This document shows, one piece after another, positions 43,528 to 53,875 of a stretch of 64,000 nucleotides of DNA; positions within the stretch are counted from its first letter, which is position 1; every line of letters begins with the position of its first letter. Both the position numbers and the translations under genes were made by a program. This DNA comes from CAYUST01 sp964447535 (lineage in GTDB: Bacteria; Patescibacteriota; Gracilibacteria; Absconditabacterales; Absconditicoccaceae): contig CAYUST010000001.1 in assembly GCA_964447535.1 (NCBI GenBank), positions 1-64,000 on the forward strand, written 5' to 3'. Below the pieces are notes generated by a model. The model was not told the origin of the DNA, did no database searches, and saw only the letters and a program-made list of their open reading frames with translations.

Positions 43528-45924
43528 ATGCAACTTTTAGCGGCATCATATGATAATATTTGACCTTTGGTAGAGCGTCCTGTCTTGCTGAACGTTTTGC
43601 CTGGGGCAACTCTCATCACCGCACCTATTGGTACGGGAAAGAGTTTTTTGTTTTTTGATGGACCATTATTTGGGTTATATAAAATCCAAAATAGACCCGT
43701 ACTCAATCGCCTCGCCACCCGTGGTGAGGTGCGGGTAGTCTTTGCTGATCAAAGTGCATCGTTGCGAGCAGTACACAGAGTGATCAAAAGATCACCTGCC
43801 GGTGCGGAGAGCGTCCAGACACGTGTCTTTTCACTGGCTTGGTCGTTGAATGATTGGTATACTTTCGCTCGTGAGCAATGGGGAGAAGAAGTACTTGTCC
43901 CGTGAGGATCCCTTGCTCTCTTGCTTCCACATCTCGAGGAGCATATCGGCGGTTCACAAAGAGAGACCGATCAAGCAATCCTCGATCTCCTTCCCCCAAA
44001 AGAAGTCGTGACGAGTCTCAATTTTTTGGTACAGGAAGCGGATAGCGTTTTTGATCTCACCCCCGCTGAGAGAGTACAAGTGTTCAAACACTTATTTGGT
44101 CTCCTGGGAATAGATGAAGCCAAAGAAAAGCTACTCGAACGTAGGAGAGAGACCCAAGCATCGCTCAAACTGCTTGCTGATCAGGCTCCACGAGACAACA
44201 AGTTACGTCTGCATATGCAACGTGTCGCACAAGCTACTGTACAGTTACAGGCTTTATGTAAACAATATCCAACTACCCAACAAGCGCTCTTGCAAAACTA
44301 TCTCACACAGGCATTTTTGCAAGATAGTGATCTTTTGGGCCAAGAAGTGCGTATGCGTGGTGATATACTTTCATGATATCAAAAAGAGCAGAGTGAGGAG
44401 ATACTTGTTTGGTTGGAGCAACAAATCACTCAGTTGCTTGAGCAACAAGGTCGCCAAGAAGCATATGCCAAACAAGCACAAGAACTTGCTTTACGTATCC
44501 AAACCGCACAAGCTCGCAAAAAGGAACTAGACACACGTAGACAAAAATTAGCTCACGTAGAAGTAGCTTGAGATGCTCATGTGATTGACGAATACAAAGC
44601 GAGAGTAGAGGTGTTGCAACAAGAAATTACGCAAGCACAACATTGATTTCCCCTCACCGCATTTGCTGATGTATGAGTTACTGATATCACTCTCGAACAA
44701 GCAAAGGACCTCGTTGAACAACGCAAACAGCAAGGACAACTCTCCAAACAACAAGTAGCTTCCTCCAAAGAAACACTCGTACAATTGGATGAACAAATTA
44801 TGCTTGTCCAGACGCAACTGACACAATCTGAAGCACAAAAACAATCTTTGCTGGCCAGCATAGAGAAGAGGGATGATTTTTATTGTAAAATGATTGAGGG
44901 GAATTGCCCATACATTGAGATTATCAAATGAGCATCTGTGACTTGATTGCGTACACAAGTAGACACACTCCAAGAACAATATGAGCGTTTACTGAAGCGC
45001 TTAGAAGAACTGCAACTGCGTAGAACCCAACAAGAGAAACTTATCACCACCCAACAACAAGAAATAGATGAGTTGTTGTCTTGGTTTAAACGTGTCCCGC
45101 ATGCGGAGTTGACTGCACATATTGCACAACTACAGACTTTGCAAACAGATCTCTCTCGTGTTGAGCAACAATACATGCAGGTGATGCAACAACAAGCATC
45201 AGCACAACAGCAGCTCCAAGAGCGTGCGACATTAGAAGCTGCATATATACAAATTGACGAAACGATCCAAGATTTACTTGCCCAACAACAAAAAATTACC
45301 GCACAGGCCCTGGCTACCACATCGGATGCATCAGTTCCCAAACAAGTTTTGGATGCTACCAAACAACATATTGCTGCTATTGATGTCCAGTGCATGCTTT
45401 TGGAACAACTTGTTGATGAGCGAACAGTAGCACAAACCACATTCAAAAAATTAGAGCAACAAGACGTGATGCTCAAACAACTTGCAGACATCTTCTCCAA
45501 GGAACTCTTATATGTTGTATTGGATGATTTCTTACCACAACTCGAAACCTTGATCAATGCTTTTTTGGCACAAATGGTTGATTATACTGTACATTTCTAT
45601 CTTCCACAAGCGAGCGATGAAAAAATGGAACTCGCTATAGAAGTACATGACGAGAAAGGAAAAAGACCTGTGAAATCCCTCAGCGGGGGGCAGAAGTCGA
45701 TTCTCAAGTTTGCTTGGATTATGGCAGTGACGTGATTATTCCATGCTAAGTTTGTTTTCTTGGACGAAACAATGAATAGTTTGGATGCAGATACTATAGC
45801 GCAAGTGGCACAAGTACTCCAGGATGCGTTGATTCAAAAGGATATTCCGTTCTACTGTGTGACGCATGCTCCACAAATTCAAGCTTTGCCTTTCTGGAAA
45901 AGGAAAATTATACTTTCTTTATAA
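43528..45924 (+). CDS. SbcC/Rad50-like ATPase with coiled coil
   Basis: 798 residues. N-terminal Walker A 'LITAPIGTGKSFLFFDGPLF' near residues 31-50, long Gln-rich coiled coil (about 190-680) with a central Cys-containing turn 'YCKMIEGNCPYIEI' where Rad50 has its CxxC zinc hook, then signature 'KSLSGGQKSILKFAWIM', Walker B 'FVFLDETMNSLD' and the His switch 'FYCVTHAPQ'. SMC-type repair ATPase. The hook spacing is C-x6-C rather than CxxC. No SbcD nuclease gene is visible nearby, though a gap follows. Nine or more UGA-Gly codons. Confidence 0.9.
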
Positions 45925-45928
45925 ATAG

Positions 45929-45956
45929 TTGACAAAATCATAAAATAATGTATTAT
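45929..45956 (+). promoter_or_regulatory. Sigma70-like promoter
   Basis: TTGACA, 16-base spacer, TATTAT, 5 bases after the stop of the SbcC-like gene. Confidence 0.6.
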
Positions 45957-45963
45957 ATATTTG

Positions 45964-46050
45964 CGCCTCAGGTGGAGGGAAGACAGATCTAACCTTTTTG
46001 TCTTCAGTGAATGACCTTTAGGAAATAGTTTCTAGAGGTCATTTTTTCTC
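45964..46050 (+). ncRNA. Short transcript or attenuator ending in a terminator
   Basis: About 85 bases between promoter and terminator without a reading frame. One inner hairpin 'gaagac'/'gtcttc' (about 45980-46005), then the terminator hairpin 46010-46048 ('aatgacct..'/'..aggtcatt' with six T). Either a small RNA or an attenuator leader for the gene at 46097. Confidence 0.45.
46010..46048 (+). terminator. Intrinsic terminator
   Basis: Near-perfect 15-base stem with loop 'tag', followed by T run, 49 bases before the next ATG. Confidence 0.85.
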
Positions 46051-46096
46051 CAGCAGGTCGCGAGTGTCATCACTCATTTCATTTTTTAGTACTTCT

Positions 46097-46429
46097 ATGA
46101 GCGATTCGAGAGAAGAGCATCTCCACGAAGAAACATCGCAAGTGGCATCTTTTGCCCATCTCCANNNNNNNNNNNNNNNNNNNNNNNNNNNNNNNNNNNN
46201 NNNNNNNNNNNNNNNNNNNNNNNNNNNNNNNNNNNNNNNNNNNNNNNNNNNNNNNNNNNNNNNNGCAAAACAACAAGAGTTTATTGTATGGACACAGCAA
46301 TCGTCACAGGAAGTTCCCTCTTCGATGGACCCCCTAAGGCAGTTAGGAGAAAATTATACCTTGCTTGAACAAGAGCTTCGTGAAAAGTGATTTGCGACAG
46401 ACTATCTAGTCCAAAGTACAAAAAAGTAA
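46097..46429 (+). CDS. Unknown protein interrupted by assembly gap
   Basis: The N-terminal 22 residues ('MSDSREEHLHEETSQVASFA') are before the gap and about 55 residues after it, ending 'ELREKGFATDYLVQSTKK' through one UGA-Gly. The 100-N gap is a placeholder, so it is not proven that both parts belong to one gene, though frame and strand agree. Acidic, helical, Gln-rich. No family recognised. Confidence 0.5.
46165..46264. other. Assembly gap (100 N)
   Basis: One hundred N, probably a standard-length scaffold gap. Confidence 1.
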
Positions 46430-46520
46430 GGAAGCTCTGCAAAAATTCAGTTTTCTCATATCCTAGCACATTACATTTTGTCAAATAACCAGAGATGCCA
46501 GTTCTCGACGCTTCCTTGAC

Positions 46521-46581
46521 GAACCTCTTTAGGCGTCTCTAAAAGCACACAAGCGCACTTTTAGGACTTTTGCAGAGGTTC
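46521..46581. other. Nested inverted repeat
   Basis: Outer arms 'gaacctct' (46521-46528) and 'agaggttc' (46574-46581) enclose inner arms 'ctaaaag' (46539-46545) and 'cttttag' (46558-46564). It lies just downstream of the minus-strand gene stop (46589) and may be its terminator or a structured RNA element. The rest of 46430-46588 shows nothing else. Confidence 0.5.
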
Positions 46582-46588
46582 CATAATA

Positions 46589-47089
46589 CTATTTTTTTGT
46601 TTTAGGAGCTTTCTTAGAATGAGACTTATGTACTTTCTTTGTGGTCTCTTTTTTTTCCTTTCCTTTTTTTGTCACTTTGGGTGCCTGTGAAGTTGATGCT
46701 GTATCTTTGACGACTGTAGGTGAAGAGGCTATCTTTTCCGTAGTTGGTGCAGGAGTAACAGTTGCTGTTGGTGTCGTAGTGGATGCTGTGCCAGTAGCAG
46801 CAGTCGCATTATTTTCTGCAAACCAAGTTTTGAGAGCTGCGAGTCATTCTATGCCTTTTGTTTTGAGTGAAGCAGCAATTGTTTGTAGTTTTTCTCTACG
46901 TCCTTCAGGAATCTTTTCATACTGAGAAGCAACATAGGCGATGATAGGTGCCATGATAATCGCAGGAATACGTCCCATATCGTGCATAGTTTTTTTGAGA
47001 TCATCAATAAGTACCTGTTTATCATCAGGAGTGACTACATTGTCTTTTTTCTCTGCATCTCCCAGGGGAGGAGTTGTGGTTTTTGCCAT
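46589..47089 (-). CDS. Unknown protein with Thr/Ala- and Lys-rich tail
   Basis: 166 residues. The first 85 residues are a soluble helical domain ('QVLIDDLKKTMHDMGRIPAI', 'PEGRREKLQTIAASLKTKG'). The C-terminal 65 residues are low complexity: a Thr/Ala/Pro run, then a basic tail 'KKVHKSHSKKAPKTKK' of histone-H1-like composition, suggestive of nucleic-acid binding. One UGA-Gly. No family recognised. Confidence 0.75.
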
Positions 47090-47191
47090 AGAACACAAGT
47101 TACTAAAGGTAACATAACTCTACTCAAAAGCACGAAATGTACAACTTTTGGGATAATTCCTAAGAAGATTTTTATTGACTTTTTTACTTTT

Positions 47192-48322
47192 TTAATCGCT
47201 TTGAAGTATTTCTGTTCTGATTTCTTGGACGAGGCGATGCAAAAAGGCAATATTGTGTAATGAAAGCAACGTAGCTCACAACATTTCATCTTGTTTGGTC
47301 AGATGATGGAGATAAGCTTTGGTGAAATGACGACAGGTATGACATGCACATTGCGTATCTAGAGGAGTATCATCAGTTTTGAATCCTGCGTTTTTGAGTT
47401 TGATAGTGCCTTGGTTGGTGAATGCGTTCCCATGTCTTCATAATCTTGTTGGCATAACACAATCAAAAAGATCAATTCAGCGCATGATAGACTCGCGCAG
47501 ATCATCAGGTGTTCCTACTCCCATGAGATATCTCGGTACCTGTGTCGGTAGGTGTGGTACTAAATTATCGAGTGCTGCATACATCTCCTCTCTTGTTTCA
47601 CCTACACTCAATCCACCAATCGCAATACCATCACGAGCGAAAGGAGTAAGCGCTTCTGCAGATTCTTTCCTCAAGTCAGGATACAATCCACCTTGTACAA
47701 TTGGGAAAAGCGTACCACGACAGTCGTCATAGATACTGGTATGATAGTCAAATTGTTCCTTCGCTCGACGGTGAGTCATAGCCATGTGATCTGCCACTTT
47801 TCTTTTGGTGATATTGACTACGGGAGAACAAACATCTAGCATCATCATAATATCTGAGCCTAGTTTGCGTTGGATATCGACCGTCCCGCAAGGACTAAAA
47901 AAGTGAGTAGACCCATCACTGGGTGACTTAAATTGGACACCATCTTCACGTAGTTTCGCCAGTGCCTTTCCCGTCTTGCTGAGTCCTAGACTAAAGACTT
48001 GGAAACCTCAACTATCGGTCAGAATTAGTCAATCCCAATTTTGAAAGCGATGCATGCCTCCCAATTTTTCAATTATTTCCTCTCCAGGATGTAAGTGGAG
48101 ATGAAAGGTATTGTTTAGTATGAGCTTCACGGGAGTGGTAGTTCATAAGTACGCACTTGAGAGAAATTCAAGGGGTAATGCTTTGATCGTTGCTTGTGTT
48201 CCTACCGGCATGAAACAAGGTGTTTGTATGGTGATGCCATTGAGGGTAAACTCCCCAACTCTTGCATTTCCTTTGGTTTTTGCTATGGTAAATGCTAGTT
48301 TGTGCATAGGGTTTTGCTTCAT
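47192..48322 (-). CDS. tgt: tRNA-guanine transglycosylase
   Basis: 376 residues. Active-site segments 'LTDSGGFQVFSL' (base-binding Asp) and 'MMMLDVCSPV' (nucleophile Asp), 'FPIVQGGLYPDLR', and zinc site 'CACHTCRHFTKAYLHHL' are all present. It exchanges guanine for preQ1 at tRNA position 34. UGA encodes the invariant first Gly of DSGGF and the Gly of 'MPTRLGRHGNAF'. No other queuosine genes are visible in the window. Confidence 0.97.
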
Positions 48323-48333
48323 AAAAGTTATTC

Positions 48334-49839
48334 ATGTGTATGTATTTGGTGCCAATTCTCAACAGCTCTTTCTTCAAACGCCTCATATTACTTGGTATGG
48401 TAGGTATTTTTTCTGTTGCACCTGTGGTGTTTGCACAGGAAGAGGCAGAATCTTCGTGTGATCGAGAAATTTTATCAAATATAGTCCCCAGACAAATTTA
48501 TAAAACACAAACCCCCCAAGTTTTTGAGGCTCCCATATTACCAAGCTGAGCGAGTGTAGAAACTCGTATAGAGTTTAACCAAAGTGTTCTCTTTTCAACA
48601 AACGAATTAAATTATACCTATACGTTTTTGTCTTCTGGTGAGTATATATTTACTCAACAAGTCACGCTTTCACCTTCATGTACTACGTGAGTACGTCAGG
48701 TAGTACATGCGTATGATCGTATCCTGACCTATGTTGGAGAATCTCTGCCAGATATGGAAATCATGAAGCCCGAACTTGCTAAACAAGGAATAGGCGTTGT
48801 GGAACGTGATGCATGATGAGAAACACGACAAAACATCTTTGCGAAAGAGCCTTTTTTACTTATGGATGCTGATATTATTCTCATTAATAGTGCTTCAATT
48901 GGTAGTATTTTTGATGCTATTTCACTTAGTCTTCAGGATAAAACTATTTATACTACAGCTCCCTTATCACAAAGTACCTTCAGAAGAATTTCTTCGAGAT
49001 ACCAAAACACCTTGGGTATTACCCAGCTTGCAGTGATCAAACCAAACCATATCAATATTCTCCTCTCGGCATTAGCATTTGGGAAATCGTTATCTGAAGT
49101 TGATGTTATTCAAACGTTTTCAGTAACTGCGAACGAGCAAGCACGGCAGTCTCCAGTTTCTTATGCAATTGATTATTTGCTCTATACATGATTTCCTCTT
49201 TCAATGTTGACATGGATGTTACTCATTCCTTGTTTGGCAGTACTTTTGTCAGCATTGAGACAGGTCATTGGTATAAGTGTATTTGGGATATTTAATCCAT
49301 TAATGCTTGGAATAACACTCCATATTGCCGGTGTAGAACCAACACTTATTCTCCTGGCTTGCGGAGCAATTGCGACCTTGTTTGTGAGGCTCTTTAGCAA
49401 AAAGATATTTCTGCTGTATAGTGCAAAAGTTGCACTGACGTTGACCTTATACATGCTAGGTGTTATATTTGCGTTTGCGATCTATGGCTACTTAGGTCAC
49501 GCTACTCCCAATGCGCCTGCACAGCGAGAGATTTTTGTATCGCCGAGCGGTATTATTTTCTGCTTGTATATGCTTATTGTTGCGAGACAAGTCTTTACTC
49601 CCAAGATTTCTTTCGGTGAGTGGGGATGGCGATGGGGACTCCTTCAACTTATTTTAATTAGTATTGGTGTCTATTGGTTTGTAGAAAGTATTTGGGTACA
49701 AAATATTATTCTTGGATATCCTGAAATTACCCTCTTGTGTATCCTCTTGAGTGTCATGATAGGTAGATTTAGTGGTTTACAGTTGGTAGAGTATGTCCGT
49801 TTCATGCCCCTCATCAAATACCATATGTCCAAAAAATAA
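48334..49839 (+). CDS. Inactive-transglutaminase-like domain fused to seven membrane helices
   Basis: 501 residues in one frame over six UGA-Gly codons. Signal peptide ('RLILLGMVGIFSVAPVVFA'), an exported domain with an Ig-like then transglutaminase-like part, and a C-terminal 7TM region starting 'SMLTWMLLIPCLAVLLSALR' and 'QVIGISVFGIFNPLMLGITL'. The latter matches the 7TM_transglut family as I know it ('FRHxIGIxTFGxFMPxLI'). Possibly an envelope sensor. Divergent from tgt with only 11 bases between starts. Confidence 0.8.
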
Positions 49840-49905
49840 CCCATAAATTTGACCCTACAGAAAAAGTGAGTATACTTATTGTGCTTTGCTTCTTACCCGT
49901 GTCGT

Positions 49906-50352
49906 ATGCTCGAGAAAATCAAAAAAGCATTGTATGCAACGTATACCCCTGATGAACTCAAATGAGTCTTCTTTTCTGGATTTAGTGAAAACCATCAACT
50001 TATTTTTTCTCAATGAGTAGTAACGACAGACAAACCATTACATGAACTAGTTGAAAGTTTGTATGCTAGTTTTTCGGATGATCAACTCAAAAAGACTAGA
50101 TATATGGTAGTTGATGTAGTTTCAGACATTACTGAGGTGCATGATCTGAATGAGGCAATGAACGTACCTACAGATGAATTTGGTTTTGCAGTAGTTGCCT
50201 CTGATACCAACCAGTCCGGGGTAATTCTCCCCAAGACCGCAGGCGTAAGTGATGCAAAATCTGCCCTCTATGATCTCAAGCAAAAGTATGATGTACACGG
50301 CAAGGCTGAAGTGTATTTGTTTAGAACACAAAGAATGATAGTAGCAAAATAA
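49906..50352 (+). CDS. Unknown small protein
   Basis: 148 residues, two UGA-Gly near the N-terminus. Alpha/beta sequence with 'YMVVDVVSDITEVHDLNEAM' and 'GVSDAKSALYDLKQKYDVHG'. No membrane segment and no recognised family. It lies 66 bases after the 7TM gene and 19 bases before the next gene on the same strand. Confidence 0.78.
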
Positions 50353-50371
50353 ATTTATTTTTTTCGCTAAC

Positions 50372-50596
50372 ATGAGTGAAGGTAGTTTAGATCAATTCGC
50401 AAGTTCAAGCCACAAACAAACATCTAAACACAAAGAGGATGTTATGTTTTTGATCAAGGATATGTTTCTTTTGGGAATGTCTGAGTTTGCCAAAACACTT
50501 GGCACTGTTTTTTCTCCGCCTGCACATGGGAAAAATCAAATTTCACTTGAGCTAGATAAATGGGAAGACGAACTTATTCAACAACGCCAATGATAG
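50372..50596 (+). CDS. Small acidic protein
   Basis: 74 residues, one amphipathic helix 'DVMFLIKDMFLLGMSEFAKT'. It ends with tandem TGA-TAG, so in code 25 a final Gly precedes the TAG stop. Function unknown; co-directional with its neighbours. Confidence 0.65.
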
Positions 50597-50622
50597 GGTA
50601 GGAGTGTTTTAGATTAGTTGGT

Positions 50623-51558
50623 ATGATGGTAACTGTTTTGAGACAAAGAAGAACATATGTGCGAGCGATTGCTTTGGTGCTGTATGCGTGGTCAAGCGTT
50701 TGGTTGATGACTACCTCATTTCAATGAGTCGATGCAATTGCGCAAGCAGCAGTGTGGATGACAATTTCATTGGTAGTACTTACCTTATTGGCAATTGAGT
50801 ATCAAGAGGTATTTGTACGTGTATTGTTGAGATATGTCTTGTGGTGACTGATGGTACAAATCTTAGCATGGAGTATCTATTATTACTTACTGAGTGGAAT
50901 AGAAATTAGTGATCATAGTTTCTTGTTTAAGTTGGTGAGCCTCACTATCTTTCATGGCGGTATGGCATATGTGCTTTGGATGAAGCATCATTTTTTGCGT
51001 TATAGAGCTATGTATGGACTGGGGATATTGATTACGACAGGAGTACCTATCTATATGATTTCCTTGGCGTTGTCCGTCGCATTTGGTATTGGTTCGAGCT
51101 TTCGTCCTATTGGCATTGATTGTTCGGTGATGTCTCATGGGGTAAGCACATTTTTTTCAAATGTTCTTCCTCGTCGACAAGCTTCTACTGCGAACGTGCA
51201 ACCGATACAACAACCTGCACAAGCAATTGCCACATGAACTGATATACAACAACTGCGATGAGTCTTTACCAAAAGAGTGAGCCAATATAAAGCTATGATG
51301 ATAGACGACCTCGTCGCACAAAAATCATTTTTGGATGAGAGTGTCTGTTCAGCAATCGTTGAGCAACTTCGTACTTTAGCGGATATACCAGGAGTAAAGT
51401 TTTCTGTGATCTTGTTATTATTCTTGCTCTTGTGGCCGTTATTGACACTGTATGGCTGGTTTGTAAGTGGCATTGGTATCATATTGGTCTATATCCTACT
51501 GCGTTGAGGAGTGTATAAATGGACAGACCGTCATGTACTTGGGAGAACTATCAAATAG
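50623..51558 (+). CDS. Multi-pass membrane protein, unknown
   Basis: 311 residues, about seven hydrophobic helices ('AVWMTISLVVLTLLAIEYQE', 'YGLGILITTGVPIYMISLAL', 'VILLLFLLLWPLLTLYGWFV'). A cytosolic linker rich in Gln/Ala lies between helices 5 and 6. Five UGA-Gly codons. No family recognised. Stop TAG, convergent with the solute-binding-like gene. Confidence 0.75.
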
Positions 51559-51571
51559 TCAAATATCTGCA

Positions 51572-52873
51572 CTATTTCTTCTGGAGATAGACTTCTGTAT
51601 TGTACGTACCTTGTATTACTTTGTGTAACAAGAGGTCGTTTTCTAATGAATTGCTACCGGTAGAAAGCTGTGTTTTGGTAAGATAGGGTTGCCGGCTCGC
51701 ATAGTCTTGATCTGCAAATTGTGTTTGGAGTGAAACATAATCAGCTTGGAGCAAATGAGGTGCCCATGCACTTAGTCAATTGGTGTGTTGTAGGGTAAGT
51801 ATACCCTTGGTTCGCTGTAAGGCGCTTTTGAGATGCGGTGATTGTTTGTTGACAATAAATCATCGTCCTTTGACCGGATAATCTTGGAGAGGAGTAGGAA
51901 AGTGGGTAATCGTATATCAACTTGCCTGTATTATACTTGCAGAATCGCTCATCCAACTAAATCACACGCCCAAATGACCGTTTGCAACAACACAGCTCAA
52001 GAATGATAGAACTCCTTCGCAATTGTCTATCTCTGTCAATAGTTGTCCATAGTCTCGCCAGCTAGAGTCGATGAAAAAACTCAAAAAGTGTTCTTTTTGT
52101 GTACGTTTTGCTTGGCTAATGAAGAGGGAAAGCATATCACCAAATCCAAAGTAGGGTTCTGATGATCAGCTCAGTACTGGCCACGTAGTAGCATCTAACC
52201 CAATACTCATAGGAACCTCCCACTCTTTGGATGAGGTCAAAAGTGCTGCCTGCAGCGTACTGAGTGTCAATTGTGGTTGAGATAAAAACAACTCATTAGC
52301 ATATATGGTGATCGACGGATCAATTCGTACAGGGAGGAAGGTGGCGTTTGTGTCGTCTACTAAGTTTTGAAAAAGGGGATGATAGAGCGTAGACAGTGAA
52401 TCTTGAAAGGGGATATGGTATCCTCGAGTTTCGTACAATGTTCGTAGATCTGTTGGAACAAGTGCAATATCTATGCCAGATCCTTTTTTTCCGATAGTAG
52501 TGAGTGCTTTATAGTAACTTTCTAGAGAATCACTAATTCTTCGTTGCGCTTCCACCTGGTAGTCTTGCGCTATCTGAGCAAGCGTTGATGCGACTGCATC
52601 ACTAGTGACGAATGGAGGAAACAATAGCGTGATAGCTGTGTAAACTTCTGGTTGGATTGTTTTTTGTGTACTCTCAGTTCAAGTCTCGGTATCTATCTCC
52701 TGTTCTCCTTGTTCAGTTGATCCCGTCTGGGGTGCTACGGTATGTTCTTCTGCTACGGGTTGGGGTTCTTGTGTCGAATCATTTGTCCATAGCCAATATC
52801 GTCAAAATATCCCTCCTACAAAGAGAGTCACTGCACCAAGCATTCAGATGAGGATAATACGCCTACGTTCCAT
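51572..52873 (-). CDS. Membrane-anchored extracellular solute-binding-like protein
   Basis: 433 residues. N-terminal anchor 'IILIGMLGAVTLFVGGIFG', an acidic Thr/Gln/Glu linker, then a region with the pattern of family-1 solute-binding proteins: 'ALTTIGKKGSGIDIALVPTD', 'FLPVRIDPSITIYANELFL' and 'KEWEVPMSIGLDATTW'. No ABC permease or ATPase gene is adjacent, so it may serve as a receptor or adhesin. Several UGA-Gly codons. Stop TAG. Confidence 0.75.
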
Positions 52874-53006
52874 GGGTTGGATGAGGTGAAGAAGGGCAAA
52901 CAGAGAGTACTAGGCCCATTGTATTGTACGCAAAATGAGATGATTTGTCAAAAAAACCCTCTCAAAGAGAAGGTTTTGGCAGTTTCTAGAAAGTGAGTGA
53001 CCGTTA

Positions 53007-53465
53007 TTACGCTTTGGTAACTACAATAGGCAGTTCTTGTTCGATAGTTTCAAATTTGAAAGTAGTAGTATACGTACCAAGTGCTTCAATCTTGGCTGCC
53101 AAGCTAAAGCATTTCTTGTCCACATGGAGATGATGAGCATGCTCGATGTAGTGGACGAGTGTTTTTTCATCAATGCTATCATACAATTTGTCAGTATCAG
53201 TAGCTTGTTTTGCAAACGCAAAGCCACCTTGTGCAGCGAGTGCATCGATGACGGTCTTGATAGCAACGAGATGTTCTTCTTTAGCTTTCGCTATTTTTTT
53301 GAGCTGAGCGCTATGTTGATTTTTGGCTTGTTTGTCAAAAAATATCCCAATGCCTTGGGGAGCGATTACTTGATTGACATAATGAATTGAGAGATCTACA
53401 ACATCTCCCGCATTTCCTCTACCTCCGAGTGGTTTGAGTAACAAAACAGGTGCTTTTTTCCCCAT
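53007..53465 (-). CDS. rplI: Ribosomal protein bL9
   Basis: 152 residues. N-terminal domain 'VLLLKPLGGRGNAGDVVDLS' with 'YVNQVIAPQGIGIFF', central helix, C-terminal domain ending 'FETIEQELPIVVTK'. The usual 'GYaRNfLiP' reads 'HYVNQVIAP', a diverged form. No UGA. Start at 53465 gives the standard N-terminus. Binds 23S rRNA domain V at the base of the L1 stalk. Confidence 0.9.
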   Translation of the reverse strand: MGKKAPVLLLKPLGGRGNAGDVVDLSIHYVNQVIAPQGIGIFFDKQAKNQHSAQLKKIAKAKEEHLVAIKTVIDALAAQGGFAFAKQATDTDKLYDSIDEKTLVHYIEHAHHLHVDKKCFSLAAKIEALGTYTTTFKFETIEQELPIVVTKA

Positions 53466-53553
53466 GAGTACAACAGATAAGCAATTAAAAAACCAATGAC
53501 TTGAGTCGACCCACAGTATCGTTTTCCTCTCCAATTGCAAGCAGTTCTCCAAT

Positions 53554-53581
53554 AAAAAAATCCTGCCGAATACGACAGGAC
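53554..53581 (-). terminator. Intrinsic terminator (minus strand)
   Basis: Read on the minus strand: 'tcctg'...'cagga' stem followed by seven T, after the stop of the 77-residue gene. Confidence 0.8.
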
Positions 53582-53609
53582 AAGGGTGATTTTTTCTCTT
53601 TTGCCGGGC

Positions 53610-53843
53610 TTATCCCGGGAAGGAGCGTGCGTAGTCGATCACGGAGTGACCACGCTTTTCATGATCCGCAGGCGATTCGCCAGGGAGTTTTTTGAACCCC
53701 TGAGCTTCAAGCTTCTCTGAGCTTGGGTAGACATAAGGTTGATGATAGATAGGATTGGTTGCCCAATCAATCATGATATAAGCCATGATGTAAATGCACA
53801 TCCCTTGACACCAGAACTTTACTGCGCTTAAAAAATTTTTCAT
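53610..53843 (-). CDS. Small membrane protein, unknown
   Basis: 77 residues with one helix ('GMCIYIMAYIMIDWATNPIY') and a polar C-terminal tail 'KLPGESPADHEKRGHSVIDY'. No UGA. TAA stop. Function unknown. Confidence 0.7.
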   Translation of the reverse strand: MKNFLSAVKFWCQGMCIYIMAYIMIDWATNPIYHQPYVYPSSEKLEAQGFKKLPGESPADHEKRGHSVIDYARSFPG

Positions 53844-53875
53844 ATATATTGCTGTTTTATGCCCTCAGAAACTAT

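Noticed and set aside
44548..45557. Long Cys/Ser-rich minus-strand reading frames opposite the SbcC-like gene
   Set aside because: They are complements of the Gln-rich coiled coil (CAA and CAG repeats give Leu, Cys and Ser on the other strand).
45964..46010. SRP (4.5S) RNA, because of 'ctcaggtggagggaag'
   Set aside because: The conserved SRP tip (CAGGTCCGGAAGGAAGCAG) is only partly matched and the stem around it does not form.
46844..46925. Plus-strand reading frame rich in Val and Ala (46641-46925)
   Set aside because: Shadow of the Thr/Ala-rich tail of the minus-strand gene; the minus frame has the better start, stop and terminator.
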